Numbered from the stretch's first letter, positions 43,426 through 52,546 are shown. The stretch is DNA of 64,000 bases from Prosthecobacter dejongeii (GCF_014203045.1 NZ_JACHIF010000002.1:62001-126000); one strand, 5' to 3'. Notes: generated from the sequence alone by a model not told the origin. Numbers and translations are program-made.

Positions 43426-44730
43426 CTATGTCCGTGTTTTCCTGCGCAGGTGTAGCCACAGAAGAGACAGCGCTAGGGTGCCGAGGAACCAGCCGGGCCA
43501 CCAGGTGAGACTGGTAGCGAAGATGCGCAAATCTTCTGCAGGCAGGGCGAGGTCCTTTTGCAACCATTGGGTGTGCCAGCCGAAGAGCAGCGTCATCCCC
43601 CCATAGGCAAGGTTCATCGTAAGGCCGCGAAAGCTGAGGGCTGTAGCGCGGCGGGTGGAGTCCACAATGTCATTGAGGTAATAGGAGAGGAAGAACTGGA
43701 GGAAGCGCATGGCCAACATGAGGGGCACCACCAGGGCCACGCCCAGGAAGCCGGGCTGCGGGTACGCGGCGAACAGCAGACCCACCAGGGTCATAAGCGC
43801 TAGCCATGCAAAATTCGACCGCTGGCTACCCTGGGTGGACATGCGCTCCATCAGCCCCGCCGTGGCCAGGCCTAGCAGCGAAGCCACCGTGCCGATGATG
43901 CCATACCAGGCCTCGGTGATGCCGACGAGACGGTAGAAGTTGCTGGAGACGGTGAGGAAGAGCCGAATGATACTGTCAAAGACGACGCCGAGGAGGATGA
44001 GCGTGAAGGCGGCCTCCGTGCGCCAGATCCAGCGACCGGTTTCCAAAATGCGAGCCAAGGCCAGCCGGGCCTCATGCAGCCAGCCTCCGGTGCGAGCAAC
44101 GATGGCCGCGGCGGGCTCCGTCATGCGCAGGGTCACCCCCAGGCAGGCGATGCCGGTGAGAAAATTCAGCCCCAGGGGGATCTTCATGGTCCATGCACGG
44201 GGAACCTCTCCCAGGCCCAGCCAGGCCAGGACGGTGCTGACTTTGCCATGATCATAGAGGAGGCCACCACTGACGGAGGAGACGATGAACCCCAGGGCCA
44301 TGGCACGGCTGAGCTGGGCCATGACCTTCGGCCACAGTACCGGGCGTTCGGCCTCGGGCAGGGAATCATAGGTCAATGCTTCGTCCGCCCCGCTGGCAGC
44401 CGCTTCAGCCGCCCCGCTGAGGATGCGATTCACCACGAACAGCCACAGCACGACATCGTGATTCCCCACGGGCATGAGGCACAGTACGCCCATCTCCGCC
44501 ACCATCAGCCAGCCAGCGGCGATGATGAGCGGGCGACGGCCAAACTGGTCTGCCAGGGCCCCGGAGGGCACCTCAAGGAGGACGATGATGATGGCCCAAA
44601 CGACATTCAGCGCGGCGAATTCGGCAATGCTCAACCCCAGGTCCAGAAAGAGGACGGTGAAGATGGGGTAATAAAACCGGCAGTTAAACAGCAGCCGGAA
44701 CCAGATGAAAAGACGGGCGTTGAGAGGCAT
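43426..44730 (-). CDS. MFS transporter
   Basis: A 434-residue major-facilitator protein with about 12 transmembrane helices. The loop-2 motif is GALADQFGRRPLIIAAGW. The substrate is unknown. Gly/Ala-rich helices and an extended central cytoplasmic loop (TGGWLHEARLALARILETGRW) are seen. It precedes dnaG on the same strand. It is divergent from the membrane hydroxylase gene; there is no functional link visible. Confidence 0.85.
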   Translation of the reverse strand: MPLNARLFIWFRLLFNCRFYYPIFTVLFLDLGLSIAEFAALNVVWAIIIVLLEVPSGALADQFGRRPLIIAAGWLMVAEMGVLCLMPVGNHDVVLWLFVVNRILSGAAEAAASGADEALTYDSLPEAERPVLWPKVMAQLSRAMALGFIVSSVSGGLLYDHGKVSTVLAWLGLGEVPRAWTMKIPLGLNFLTGIACLGVTLRMTEPAAAIVARTGGWLHEARLALARILETGRWIWRTEAAFTLILLGVVFDSIIRLFLTVSSNFYRLVGITEAWYGIIGTVASLLGLATAGLMERMSTQGSQRSNFAWLALMTLVGLLFAAYPQPGFLGVALVVPLMLAMRFLQFFLSYYLNDIVDSTRRATALSFRGLTMNLAYGGMTLLFGWHTQWLQKDLALPAEDLRIFATSLTWWPGWFLGTLALSLLWLHLRRKTRT

Positions 44731-44846
44731 CGGCGAGGGGAGTAGAGGGCAGCGTGAGAGTGGTGCAGGAGGACGAGACTGGCAAAGCAGATCCCTGGCC
44801 TTTTTTTCGTTACCGGGTGCCGACGTCTGCCGTTAGGCCCCGGCGT

Positions 44847-45689
44847 ATGTCACCTTCACTGAAAAATACCCTGGTCGGGCTGCTCATTCTCGCCGTCCTC
44901 TTCCTCATCGTGGAGCGTGTGCTGGGCAAGGCGCGCGGGCCGCTGCTGCGCCGCGGATGGCTGACGGACGTGGCGTATTTCTTTTTCACCCCTTTTGTTA
45001 CGCGGGTGCTTTCCAAAGGTGGGCTCATCCTGCCTGCCGTACTGCTGGTGTGGTGCGGGGTGGCCAGTGCAGAGGACTTTCGCCAGCAGACCTATGCGGG
45101 CTTTGGCCCCCTGGCCAGGCAGCCCTTATGGCTGCAAGCGATCGAGATCTATTTGCTGGCAGATTTCCTTGCCTACTGGAGCCATCGCCTCTTCCACGGC
45201 GGGCGCTGGTGGCCCTTCCATGCGGTGCATCATAGCTCGGAAGATCTCGATTGGCTGAGCAGTATCCGGGTGCATCCGGTGAATGATCTGGTGAACAAAT
45301 TCTTCCAGGTCACGCCCCTGCTGCTACTGGGGTTCAACCCCTGGGTGACGCTTTCCACCGCGCCCTTTTTCACCCTCTATGCCATCTTCCTGCATGCACG
45401 GGTGGACTGGGATTTCGGGCCGCTGCGTTACGTCATCGCCACACCCATGTTTCATCGCTGGCATCACAGTCGCCTGCGCGAGGCCTGGGACAAAAACTTT
45501 GCGGGCCTCTTTCCCTTTTGGGATCTGCTCTTTGGCACCTTCTTCATGCCGCGTGGTCGCGTGCCGGAGGACTTCGGCGTGGCCGGAGGTTTCCCGCAGG
45601 ACATGGCGGGTCAGCTTTGGGAACCGGTGCGTCGGCTTTTGCCTAACCAAAAGCGGTGTGATACACTGGATGCGGATCAGGTGGGATGA
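44847..45689 (+). CDS. Membrane fatty acid hydroxylase/sterol desaturase family protein
   Basis: A polytopic membrane protein with the three His clusters of the di-iron family: WSHRLFHGG, FHAVHHSSEDLDW and FHRWHHS. These enzymes hydroxylate or desaturate lipids, using O2. Length of 280 aa is normal. The ATG at 44847 is preferred to the open-frame start at 44754 because the first membrane helix (TLVGLLILAVLFLIV) begins just after it. The substrate (lipid, carotenoid or sterol) is not determined. Confidence 0.85.
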   Translation: MSPSLKNTLVGLLILAVLFLIVERVLGKARGPLLRRGWLTDVAYFFFTPFVTRVLSKGGLILPAVLLVWCGVASAEDFRQQTYAGFGPLARQPLWLQAIEIYLLADFLAYWSHRLFHGGRWWPFHAVHHSSEDLDWLSSIRVHPVNDLVNKFFQVTPLLLLGFNPWVTLSTAPFFTLYAIFLHARVDWDFGPLRYVIATPMFHRWHHSRLREAWDKNFAGLFPFWDLLFGTFFMPRGRVPEDFGVAGGFPQDMAGQLWEPVRRLLPNQKRCDTLDADQVG

Positions 45690-45706
45690 TGCCCTTTACA
45701 AACGCG

Positions 45707-46324
45707 CTAGCCAGGCCAGGGACTCCTAGCATGAATGACGTCCCCTGTTTTCTCGAAGTATTGAGGGGGTGTCCTGGCCGATTCCAGAATAGGCTGAGGT
45801 TTGGCTGTCTCCGTCGTGATCGTTTCCAAGGGTTGCCCGCGGGCGTTCAGGAATTCGACCTTTGCTGTGTATCCATAGTCCTTTAGCCGCAGCAGAGAGT
45901 CCTGGCTGACGGCCGCATACCATTGCTTCCACGCCTGGCGGGTGGGTAGTAGTCTTCTGTCATCGGCCTTGGAAGAGGGGGATGAACTTCGGGATTTTAG
46001 GGAGTATTCCGTACGGACAGCCATGTTGTGATAGGTGAGGTAGTAGCCAGCCATTCCCTCGACGACCATAACCCATAGGTTGCCTTCTTCGTCCGTGGCT
46101 GGCGGGAGGTTCTGAACGTCGTACACGGGGGTCACTCGATTGCTGCCTGGCAGGCCTGAGAGGACGATGCGGACTTTCTCGATGAGTTCGGATTTCAGAT
46201 GTCTCTGAAGCTGCCTAGACTCAACCTTGCTACTGATGCTGCAACCTGGAATCGTAGCACACAGGCATGATCCGCAGGTCACTAAGAAGGCCCACTTGAT
46301 TCGTATGAATTTTTGAAAATGCAT
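45707..46324 (-). CDS. Putative lipoprotein of unknown function
   Basis: From the ATG at 46324 the 205-residue protein has a signal peptide ending in the lipobox TIPGC. The mature part (DVQNLPPATDEEGNLWVMVVEGMAGYYLTYHN; TAKVEFLNARGQPLETITTE) shows no domain that I recognise. It is convergent with the hydroxylase gene. An in-frame codon at 46354 is a less likely start. Confidence 0.65.
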   Translation of the reverse strand: MHFQKFIRIKWAFLVTCGSCLCATIPGCSISSKVESRQLQRHLKSELIEKVRIVLSGLPGSNRVTPVYDVQNLPPATDEEGNLWVMVVEGMAGYYLTYHNMAVRTEYSLKSRSSSPSSKADDRRLLPTRQAWKQWYAAVSQDSLLRLKDYGYTAKVEFLNARGQPLETITTETAKPQPILESARTPPQYFEKTGDVIHARSPWPG

Positions 46325-46602
46325 TGGGTTTGAGGTGGCGCGACAATGCCACAAATCGGCCAGGAAAAATAAAGATTCGCATCTCTAAACTTTATGTCCC
46401 AGCCCGTTTTGGCCTAGGTCGGAAGAGTTGGGCCAACGCGACCCCTTCGCAGGGTAACGGCTATCGTGATGGGTACTGTGGTGTCCTGCAATACAGGGCT
46501 GTTTTTTGTCGTGCGAAGTGCCCTAGATCGGCGGTGATGACTCTGAATGAGCTTGCTCTTAAAGTGTTGATTATCAGTGATTTTATGTTCGACGGTGATG
46601 AG

Positions 46603-46619
46603 TTGGCATACGCCATGCC
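46603..46619 (+). promoter_or_regulatory. Candidate sigma-54 promoter upstream of the SYLF gene
   Basis: TTGGCATACGCCATGCC has GG and GC ten bases apart, as at -24/-12 of sigma-54 promoters, about 40 bases before the SYLF gene ATG. It is also a palindrome (GGCAT/ATGCC), so it may instead be an operator. The rest of the 303-base gap (46355-46602) shows nothing I can assign. Confidence 0.25.
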
Positions 46620-46657
46620 TTCAAGAGATGCTGTCAACTTGAACCCCCTCACCCATC

Positions 46658-47308
46658 ATGAAAAACACACTCCTTCCTCTTGCTGCTGCCTTCACATTGC
46701 TGACTCCGATAGTGACGATGGCAGGTCCCAAAGAAGACGAACAGGTGCGCCAAGCGGCCGCAGTAATGACCCGCTTCAAGACGATTCCTGAAACCGAAAT
46801 TCCTCAGCATGTGCTGCGCAATGCCAAAGGTCTGGCCATCGTGACCATGACCAAAGGTGGCTTCATGTGGTCGGGTAAAGTGGGCCAGGGCGTCGTCGTG
46901 GCCCGCAATGGCCGTAGCTGGTCTGGCCCCTCCTTCATCGGCACGGGTGGTGTCGGCTTTGGTCCCCAGATCGGTGGTCAGGTCACCGAGTTCATCTTCG
47001 TGCTGAACACGCCTGAAGCTGTGCGCGCTTTCTCGAATGATGCCAACGTCCAGCTCGGCGGTGCTCTCAGTGTGGCCGCAGGTCCCGTGGGCCGTAGCGC
47101 CGAGGCGGGCGTGACGCCCAATGCAGCCGTCTATGCTTATAGCCGTAGCCAGGGCCTCTTTGCTGGTATCTCCTTGGAAGGGACGGTGATCGCGACGAAG
47201 AAGAAAGCCAACGAGCGCTACTATAATCGTCAGGTTGAGGCCTCCACCATTTTGGCCGGCAAAGTGCGTGCCCCAGCAAGCGCCAGCCAGTTGCGCAACA
47301 CGCTGTAA
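46658..47308 (+). CDS. SYLF-domain (YSC84/Ysc84-like) lipid-binding protein
   Basis: A 216-residue exported protein with a signal peptide (MKNTLLPLAAAFTLLTPIVTMA). The SYLF domain follows: IPQHVLRNAKGLAIVTMTKGGFMWSGKVGQGVVVAR, SGPSFIGTGGVGFGPQIGGQVTEFIFVLNT, and SRSQGLFAGISLEGTVI. The domain binds phosphoinositides in eukaryotes; bacterial members are secreted or periplasmic and of uncertain role. It ends at a clear terminator. Confidence 0.9.
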   Translation: MKNTLLPLAAAFTLLTPIVTMAGPKEDEQVRQAAAVMTRFKTIPETEIPQHVLRNAKGLAIVTMTKGGFMWSGKVGQGVVVARNGRSWSGPSFIGTGGVGFGPQIGGQVTEFIFVLNTPEAVRAFSNDANVQLGGALSVAAGPVGRSAEAGVTPNAAVYAYSRSQGLFAGISLEGTVIATKKKANERYYNRQVEASTILAGKVRAPASASQLRNTL

Positions 47309-47344
47309 GGCGCGGTGAAGTCCCTGCGGAGGACGATCCCCCCA

Positions 47345-47376
47345 AGCGGCCCGGGTTTTCCTGGGCCGCTTTTTTG
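47345..47376 (+). terminator. Terminator of the SYLF gene
   Basis: AGCGGCCCGG pairs with CTGGGCCGCT (one G-U pair) around a short T-rich loop and is followed by TTTTT. It is 37 bases after the stop. Confidence 0.85.
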
Positions 47377-47522
47377 GGTCGCTGCGTCCGCTAGGTATTG
47401 TAGCCGCGTCCGCCAGGACGTGGTGTTTGGGGAGTGTCGGAGGTTCTTTTTACCCGCGTGACAAATCCGGGCTTGCATCGGGGTGATGGTTTCCTGTTTC
47501 TGGAGACGTTCTCTTTCGCCTT

Positions 47523-48428
47523 ATGAACCGCCGCTCCTTTTTCCGTTCGTCCACCGCCCTGGCCGCCGCCTCCGCTGGGGCTGCCCTCGCTCCCCGTGCC
47601 TCCGCCGCCGTCATTGACAAAGCAGCGGCAGATCCCGCCTACAAGATCAAGAACAGCGGCATCAAACACACCCTCATGGGGTGGTGCTGGAAGCCGATGG
47701 ACACGCTCGTTTTAGCCCAGCATGCCAAGGACATCGGGCTGGTGGGCATTGAGGGCATCGATAAAAAATATTACCCCGATGTGAAGAAGCTGGGACTGGG
47801 CATCAGCCTCGTGGGCTCGCATGGTTTTGCCAAAGGCCCCTGCAATCCAGAGAACCGCGACTTCGTCATCAAGAGCCTCACCGAAGGCATTGATCTGGCC
47901 GCCGATGTGGGCTGCAAAAAGGTCATCACCTTTACCGGCATGAAGTTTGAAGGCATGGATCGCGGCAAGGCCATCCAAGACTGCCTAGACACCTGGAAGG
48001 CCGTGCTGCCGCATGCCGAAAAGAAGGGCATCACGCTGGTGCTGGAGCACCTGAACAGCCGAGATAGCAGCCATCCCATGAAAGGCCACCCCGGCTACTT
48101 CGGCGACGACGTGGACTTCTGCGTGGACCTCATCAAGCAGGTCGGCAGCCCGAACTTCAAGCTGCTGTTCGACATCTACCACGTCAGCATCATGAATGGC
48201 GATGTCATCCGCCGCATGCGCGAGCACAAGGAGTACATCGGCCACCTGCACACCGCAGGCAATCCAGGCCGCTGCGAGCTGGACGAGAACCAGGAGATCA
48301 ACTACCCCGCCATCATGAAAGCCGCCCTCGAGATCGGCTACCACGACTACGTCGCTCATGAGTTCATCCCCACCTGGGACGATCCCATCTTGGCGCTAAG
48401 GCATGCCTGCATGGTGTGTGATGTTTGA
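47523..48428 (+). CDS. Tat-exported hydroxypyruvate isomerase-like TIM-barrel protein
   Basis: The N-terminus NRRSFFRSSTALAAASAGAALAPRASA is a twin-arginine signal. The body (301 aa in all) is a xylose-isomerase-like TIM barrel: GLVGIEGIDKKYYPDV, ITLVLEHLNSRDSSHPMKGHPGYFGDD (Glu metal ligand), LLFDIYHVSIMNGD (Asp/His), GHLHTAGNPGRCEL and AHEFIPTW. This set matches hydroxypyruvate isomerase-type enzymes. Export suggests a role on extracytoplasmic sugars, as for many sugar isomerases of this phylum. The stop lies 12 bases before the next ATG. Confidence 0.88.
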   Translation: MNRRSFFRSSTALAAASAGAALAPRASAAVIDKAAADPAYKIKNSGIKHTLMGWCWKPMDTLVLAQHAKDIGLVGIEGIDKKYYPDVKKLGLGISLVGSHGFAKGPCNPENRDFVIKSLTEGIDLAADVGCKKVITFTGMKFEGMDRGKAIQDCLDTWKAVLPHAEKKGITLVLEHLNSRDSSHPMKGHPGYFGDDVDFCVDLIKQVGSPNFKLLFDIYHVSIMNGDVIRRMREHKEYIGHLHTAGNPGRCELDENQEINYPAIMKAALEIGYHDYVAHEFIPTWDDPILALRHACMVCDV

Positions 48429-48439
48429 GTTTAATACTC

Positions 48440-48790
48440 ATGCGTGCGTTGTTTTTGGCAGGTCTGTTTTGTGTAACCATCCTCTTTTCCTGCTCGCTCA
48501 TCCTAGTTTGGGAAGTGGGTGTGGATGAGAATATGGTTAGGCCGTTTTACCCCACATCTTTTGTGGTAGAGCTGGTCCTGCTTATCTCACTGGTTAGTGG
48601 CATCCTGGCTTTCGTCGAAAGCAAAACACGCAGGCCTATTGCCTTGATTTGGTATGTGATGGTAGCGATTCTGTTCATCGGCTTTTGGGCCGGACTCCCC
48701 ATCGTCATGACCCACAAAGCCATTATTTCCTGGCAGCGTCCTGCGATGACCGCCAGGAGCAATCTTGACTCCACAAGCTCGATCCAATAA
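48440..48790 (+). CDS. Small membrane protein of unknown function
   Basis: A 116-residue protein with three hydrophobic helices (FLAGLFCVTILFSCSLILVW, VELVLLISLVSGILAFV, LIWYVMVAILFIGFWAGLPIV). No family recognised. It begins 12 bases after the isomerase-like gene; a TTG at 48425 is also in frame. It may form an operon with the next two small genes. Confidence 0.6.
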   Translation: MRALFLAGLFCVTILFSCSLILVWEVGVDENMVRPFYPTSFVVELVLLISLVSGILAFVESKTRRPIALIWYVMVAILFIGFWAGLPIVMTHKAIISWQRPAMTARSNLDSTSSIQ

Positions 48791-48812
48791 ATCCCAGAGG
48801 AACTTTTTGCCC

Positions 48813-49247
48813 ATGAAAACCATACTCATCTGTCTGCTGCTGGTCCTTAGCACTACCTGGAGCATGGCGGAGGAGAGCTTGATCAATACCTTCGGAAATC
48901 ACTCCTATGCAGAGCATGGGGTGGTGGTGGAGATTACAGACAGCGGTGATGTCTCGGTAAGCATCAAGATGAAGTTTGATTTGCCGGGTTTCAAAGGAGC
49001 TGTGGGCACGGGTAAGAATGCTCCCATGAAAATGCTTCCAGGGAAATGGGCCCTGCAATTTGTACCGCCTAACGAACTTTGGATTCATGATGGTCTGGGG
49101 CAGATCCGGCTGATGGAAAGAACCCTCACTCCCAGTGGCTTCAAAAGTTCCTCCAGCGATGTGGTGTCTGAACTCCTGATTAAAGCCCCGGAGAAGCTGA
49201 GGCAGCAGATGATAGCCAGCCAAACCGAGCAAGCCGGAGGCCAATGA
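48813..49247 (+). CDS. Small secreted protein of unknown function
   Basis: A 144-residue protein with a signal peptide (MKTILICLLLVLSTTWSMA). The mature part (HGVVVEITDSGDVSVSIKMK ... PPNELWIHDGLGQI) looks beta-rich, with a Ser/Gln-rich end. I do not recognise it. It overlaps the following gene by four bases, so the pair is co-translated. Confidence 0.6.
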   Translation: MKTILICLLLVLSTTWSMAEESLINTFGNHSYAEHGVVVEITDSGDVSVSIKMKFDLPGFKGAVGTGKNAPMKMLPGKWALQFVPPNELWIHDGLGQIRLMERTLTPSGFKSSSSDVVSELLIKAPEKLRQQMIASQTEQAGGQ

Positions 49248-49591
49248 AGGGGCTGAAATCTTTCTATGATGCTTGCATGAGCAGTCGTATGCGTCACCTG
49301 ATGAAAGGCTGGAGCATTCGCGCCTCGTGGATTCTCGGGCTGCTAGGACTGCTGTGCTGGGTTGATTTTGTGGCGTTAGAGATTCTGGTGGAACAGGAAT
49401 TCCTGTCTCAGGAGGGACATGACCATGACGCTTACGAATCCATCGGCAGCCCTTACCTTCCCCTTCTGGTTGCCGGATGTTTGGCTTTCATGGGCGCTTT
49501 GCTGATGCTTGCTCTGCGAGTCATCTTATCCTTGGCGGAGTTTCTAGGACGACTGATCATGCTGCAACCCCGCCACAAAAGTACTTCCTGA
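49244..49591 (+). CDS. Small membrane protein of unknown function
   Basis: A 115-residue protein with two membrane helices (SWILGLLGLLCWVDFVALEIL and LPLLVAGCLAFMGALLMLALRVIL) around an acidic loop (QEGHDHDAYES). It overlaps the preceding secreted-protein gene by ATGA. Function unknown; the coupled pair suggests a small envelope module. Confidence 0.6.
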   Translation: MKGLKSFYDACMSSRMRHLMKGWSIRASWILGLLGLLCWVDFVALEILVEQEFLSQEGHDHDAYESIGSPYLPLLVAGCLAFMGALLMLALRVILSLAEFLGRLIMLQPRHKSTS

Positions 49592-49660
49592 GGTTCTTCG
49601 CGCTCCAGTCCGGGGTAAGATTTCCAAATTTCTCCTTCCCTCGGTCGCACATCTCCTTGA

Positions 49661-49690
49661 AGAATGCCGCGCTTTCCGGCGTTCTTTGTG
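49661..49690 (+). terminator. Possible terminator after the small-protein operon
   Basis: AGAATGCCG (49661-49669) pairs with CGGCGTTCT (49677-49685) around a seven-base loop, followed by TTGTG. The poly-T run is weak. Confidence 0.4.
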
Positions 49691-49733
49691 ACCGCTTTTC
49701 CGAAAAACCTGTCCTTCCCCCGTCAACTGCCTC

Positions 49734-51263
49734 ATGTCCTCCCCCAAAGCTCCTTCCTCCACAGGCCGCAACATGGCCCTCATTGCTGCTTTCTTGGGCT
49801 GGCTGTTTGATGGATTTGAAATGGGGCTGTTTCCGCTGATCGGCAAACCGGCGTTGCAGGACCTGCTGGCCTCCCGCATCGCCCCGGAACTGATGACGGC
49901 GACCCTAGACCGCTGGTTCAGCGTGATCATCGCCACCTTCCTGGTCGGCGCAGCCACGGGTGGGGTGTTCTTTGGCTGGCTGGGCGACCGCATCGGCCGC
50001 GTGAAGGCCATGTCGTTTTCCATTTTCACGTATGCCATTTTCACGGGCCTGTGCGGCTTTGCCACCGAGGCCTGGCATGTGGCCATCCTGCGCTTCATCG
50101 CCTCCCTCGGCATGGGTGGCGAGTGGGCCCTGGGCGTGGCCCTGGTGAACGAACTCTGGACCAAGGGCAACCGCGCGTTTGTGGCTGGAGCCATCGGAGC
50201 GGCGGCCAATATCGGCTACCTGCTGGTGGCCGGGCTGAGCCTGGGCATGAATACCTTCATCGGCACCATGCGTAGCTGGACGCTGGCCCTGGGCGGCTCT
50301 GAAAATCTGGCGAACTACCTGCTGGACCACCAGGCCTGGCGCTTCCTCATGATCATCGGCGCTCTGCCGGCGCTGATCATCTTCTTGATCCGAATCTTTG
50401 TGCCAGAATCCGACAAGTGGGAAGAAGAGAAGGCCTCCGGCAAGACCAGCCACTGGAGCACGGTGGATCTCAACGGCGTGCTCATCGGTGCCATCGCCGC
50501 CATGGTCATCATCTGGTCTTGGTCGCCCATGGGCATTGATGCCGGGGTCACCACGGTGGTCGCCGCGCTGATCACGGTCACCTGCTTTGCCATCGTGGTA
50601 TGGGGTTACCTGCTGCCCGTGCGCCGTTACCTGGGCCGTGCGGAAAGCGCCGGCAGCATCACAGAGCAGAGCCGCATCACCATCCGGCGGAATTTGATCC
50701 TGGGCGCAACTCTCGCAGGCATCGCCCTGCTGGGCACCTGGGGGGCAGCGCAGCAGAGTGCCAAATGGTCCAGCTCCTCTGAACTGAATGCCAATGGCTA
50801 CACGAACGTGGCCCAGTTTACCCAGATCGCCACCTCCCTGGGAGCCATCCTGTTTGCCTTCATCGCCCCGGTCATCGCGAATATCCTGAATCGCCGCCAG
50901 ACCTACTTCCTCATGTGCGTGGCCGCCCTCGGCTCAGCCCTGCTATTCTACAAGACAAACACCATCATCGGGCCTTGGTTCTTTGCCACGGCCTTCCTCA
51001 TGGGCGGTCTCACGGCGAGCTTCTATGGTTTCTTCCCACTGTATCTGCCAGAGCTTTTCCCGACGAGCGTGCGCGCCACCGGCCAGGGTTTCTGCTTCAA
51101 TGTGGGCCGCATCATCGCTGCCATCGGCGGTCTCCAGATCGCGAATCTGGTGGGTGTGTTTGGCTCCTCGGCGAATGCTTACTCCGCCCTCTGTGCGATC
51201 TATGTCGCAGGCATGTTGCTGGTGTGGTTCGCCCCGGAGACGAAGGGTAAGGCACTGGCGTGA
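49734..51263 (+). CDS. MFS transporter (metabolite:H+ symporter type)
   Basis: A 509-residue 12-helix transporter. AFLGWLFDGFEMGLFPL in the first helix (with Asp/Glu), the loop motif GWLGDRIGRVKAM and RFIASLGMGGEWALGVALVNE in the fourth to fifth helix region are the pattern of the sugar/aromatic acid symporter groups. The substrate is unknown. It has two extra segments near the centre (TRLQ-type loop; ESDKWEEEKASGKTSHW). The start ATG at 49734 has no strong Shine-Dalgarno; a second ATG lies at 49773. The frame is followed by a palindrome-rich gap. Confidence 0.85.
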   Translation: MSSPKAPSSTGRNMALIAAFLGWLFDGFEMGLFPLIGKPALQDLLASRIAPELMTATLDRWFSVIIATFLVGAATGGVFFGWLGDRIGRVKAMSFSIFTYAIFTGLCGFATEAWHVAILRFIASLGMGGEWALGVALVNELWTKGNRAFVAGAIGAAANIGYLLVAGLSLGMNTFIGTMRSWTLALGGSENLANYLLDHQAWRFLMIIGALPALIIFLIRIFVPESDKWEEEKASGKTSHWSTVDLNGVLIGAIAAMVIIWSWSPMGIDAGVTTVVAALITVTCFAIVVWGYLLPVRRYLGRAESAGSITEQSRITIRRNLILGATLAGIALLGTWGAAQQSAKWSSSSELNANGYTNVAQFTQIATSLGAILFAFIAPVIANILNRRQTYFLMCVAALGSALLFYKTNTIIGPWFFATAFLMGGLTASFYGFFPLYLPELFPTSVRATGQGFCFNVGRIIAAIGGLQIANLVGVFGSSANAYSALCAIYVAGMLLVWFAPETKGKALA

Positions 51264-51300
51264 GGCAGTTGCGGGAGCTCGGAGATATGCCGTGTGCTTT

Positions 51301-51312
51301 CTCCGCGCGGAG
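51301..51312. repeat. 12-bp perfect palindrome
   Basis: CTCCGCGCGGAG is a perfect inverted repeat 37 bases after the MFS stop and 45 bases before the paired palindromic units. It may be part of the same repeat-rich gap. Confidence 0.4.
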
Positions 51313-51357
51313 ATTCAGTGAGCACGGGATTTGGGCCGCTGCGCGTCCGATGTTTTA

Positions 51358-51476
51358 GGATGCGGACAAGAGTGTCCGCGCTCCCCTCGTTGCCCTTAGA
51401 CAGCCAAGGCAATGTGGTGGCATCGGTCGTGAACGAAGCCGTCCCGGGAGGAGCGTGGACACTCCTGTCCGCATCC
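51358..51476. repeat. Pair of REP-like palindromes in inverted orientation
   Basis: Unit 1 (51358-51384) contains GCGGACA-agag-TGTCCGC, a perfect 7-bp palindrome. Unit 2 (51450-51476) is its reverse complement with 2 mismatches in 27 and again holds a hairpin (GTGGACA-ctcc-TGTCCGC). The 65-base spacer between them has no ORF of its own. This is the layout of bacterial REP doublets. A fragment CGCTCCCCTCG occurs just after unit 1 and again at 51571-51581. The 371-base gap before aroE (51264-51634) holds nothing else. Confidence 0.75.
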
Positions 51477-51634
51477 ACCCGCTGCGGGAGCGCAGCGACC
51501 CTGATTCTAATTCTAGAGGCCCATAGGCAGAATGCTGCGGACGGGGTTAAAGTCGTGGTGTGAAATTTTGCGCTCCCCTCGGAGCACTTGCGTTGAAGCA
51601 TCCGCAGGCCACAGTGCCTGCTCCCCTTTTTTCC

Positions 51635-52546
51635 GTGGCCTCCTTTTACACTTACGAACAGCTCCAGCATTGGGCCGATGTGGCCCCCACACTGCAACCT
51701 CCGGCACGGCTGGCGGTCATCGGGGATCCCATCGGTCATTCGAAGTCCCCGCAGATGCACAACCCGGCCCTGCAAGCCTGCGGTTTGGATGCGCAGTATG
51801 TGCGGGTGCAGGTGCCTGTGGGCCGGGTGAAGGAAGCCTTTGACCTGTTCATTCAAAATGGATTCCAGGGGGTGAACATCACCATCCCGCACAAGTTCGA
51901 ATCGCTGGATGCCGTGGACTTTGTGGACCCGCTGGCCCGCCGTTTGGGCGCGGTGAATACCCTGGCGATTCGCGAAGGGAAGATGCACGGGTTTAATACC
52001 GATGGCCCAGGCTTCCTGCGCAGTGTGAAGGAAGCCTTCGGTGCAGAGGTGAAGGACTTGCGCGTGCTCATTCTCGGCGCTGGCGGTGGTGCCGGGCGTG
52101 CCGTGGCCGTGCAGAGCGTGCTGGCGGGATGTCAGCATCTTTGGTTAGCCAACCGGACGGAGGCCAAGCTGGCTCCGCTGGTGCAAGAGCTCGCGTCTTT
52201 AGGTTCTGCCCAAGTGCAGACCTGCACGCTGGATCACGCCGATCTGGAAACTCAGTTGGCGGATGTGGACCTCATCGTCAACGCGACCTCCCTGGGCATG
52301 AAGGCGGACGATGCCCCGCTGCTGCCCGATGGCTGCCTGGAGTCCCGCCACTGTGTTTACGACATGGTGTATCGTGCCAGCGGCCCGACGGAACTCATCC
52401 AGGCCGCCGTCAAAGCCGGTGCTCGTCATGCCGATGGCATGTGCCTGCTGCTGCACCAGGGCGCGATCTCCTTTGAGCACTGGTTCCCTGGTGTCACCGC
52501 CCCGCTCGAAGCGATGCGGCAGGGGCTGGCGGATGCGAATGCCTAA
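51635..52546 (+). CDS. aroE: Shikimate dehydrogenase
   Basis: Catalyses NADPH-linked reduction of 3-dehydroshikimate in aromatic amino acid synthesis. LAVIGDPIGHSKSPQMHNPAL opens the substrate domain, then GVNITIPHK (catalytic Lys), GAVNTL, NTDGPGF, the Rossmann motif LGAGGGAGRAVAV, NRTEAKL and NATSLGMK. I place the start at GTG 51635, giving 303 aa; the open frame runs upstream to 51560 through repeat-like sequence. It is convergent with glpX. Confidence 0.93.
   Translation: MASFYTYEQLQHWADVAPTLQPPARLAVIGDPIGHSKSPQMHNPALQACGLDAQYVRVQVPVGRVKEAFDLFIQNGFQGVNITIPHKFESLDAVDFVDPLARRLGAVNTLAIREGKMHGFNTDGPGFLRSVKEAFGAEVKDLRVLILGAGGGAGRAVAVQSVLAGCQHLWLANRTEAKLAPLVQELASLGSAQVQTCTLDHADLETQLADVDLIVNATSLGMKADDAPLLPDGCLESRHCVYDMVYRASGPTELIQAAVKAGARHADGMCLLLHQGAISFEHWFPGVTAPLEAMRQGLADANA

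Noticed and set aside
46324..46791. 155-residue frame bridging the gap before the SYLF gene
   Set aside because: It overlaps two real genes, has no Shine-Dalgarno and no recognisable product.
51264..51634. Extended N-terminus or small gene ahead of aroE
   Set aside because: The sequence is made of palindromic repeats and the frames change across them; conserved AroE sequence starts after GTG 51635.
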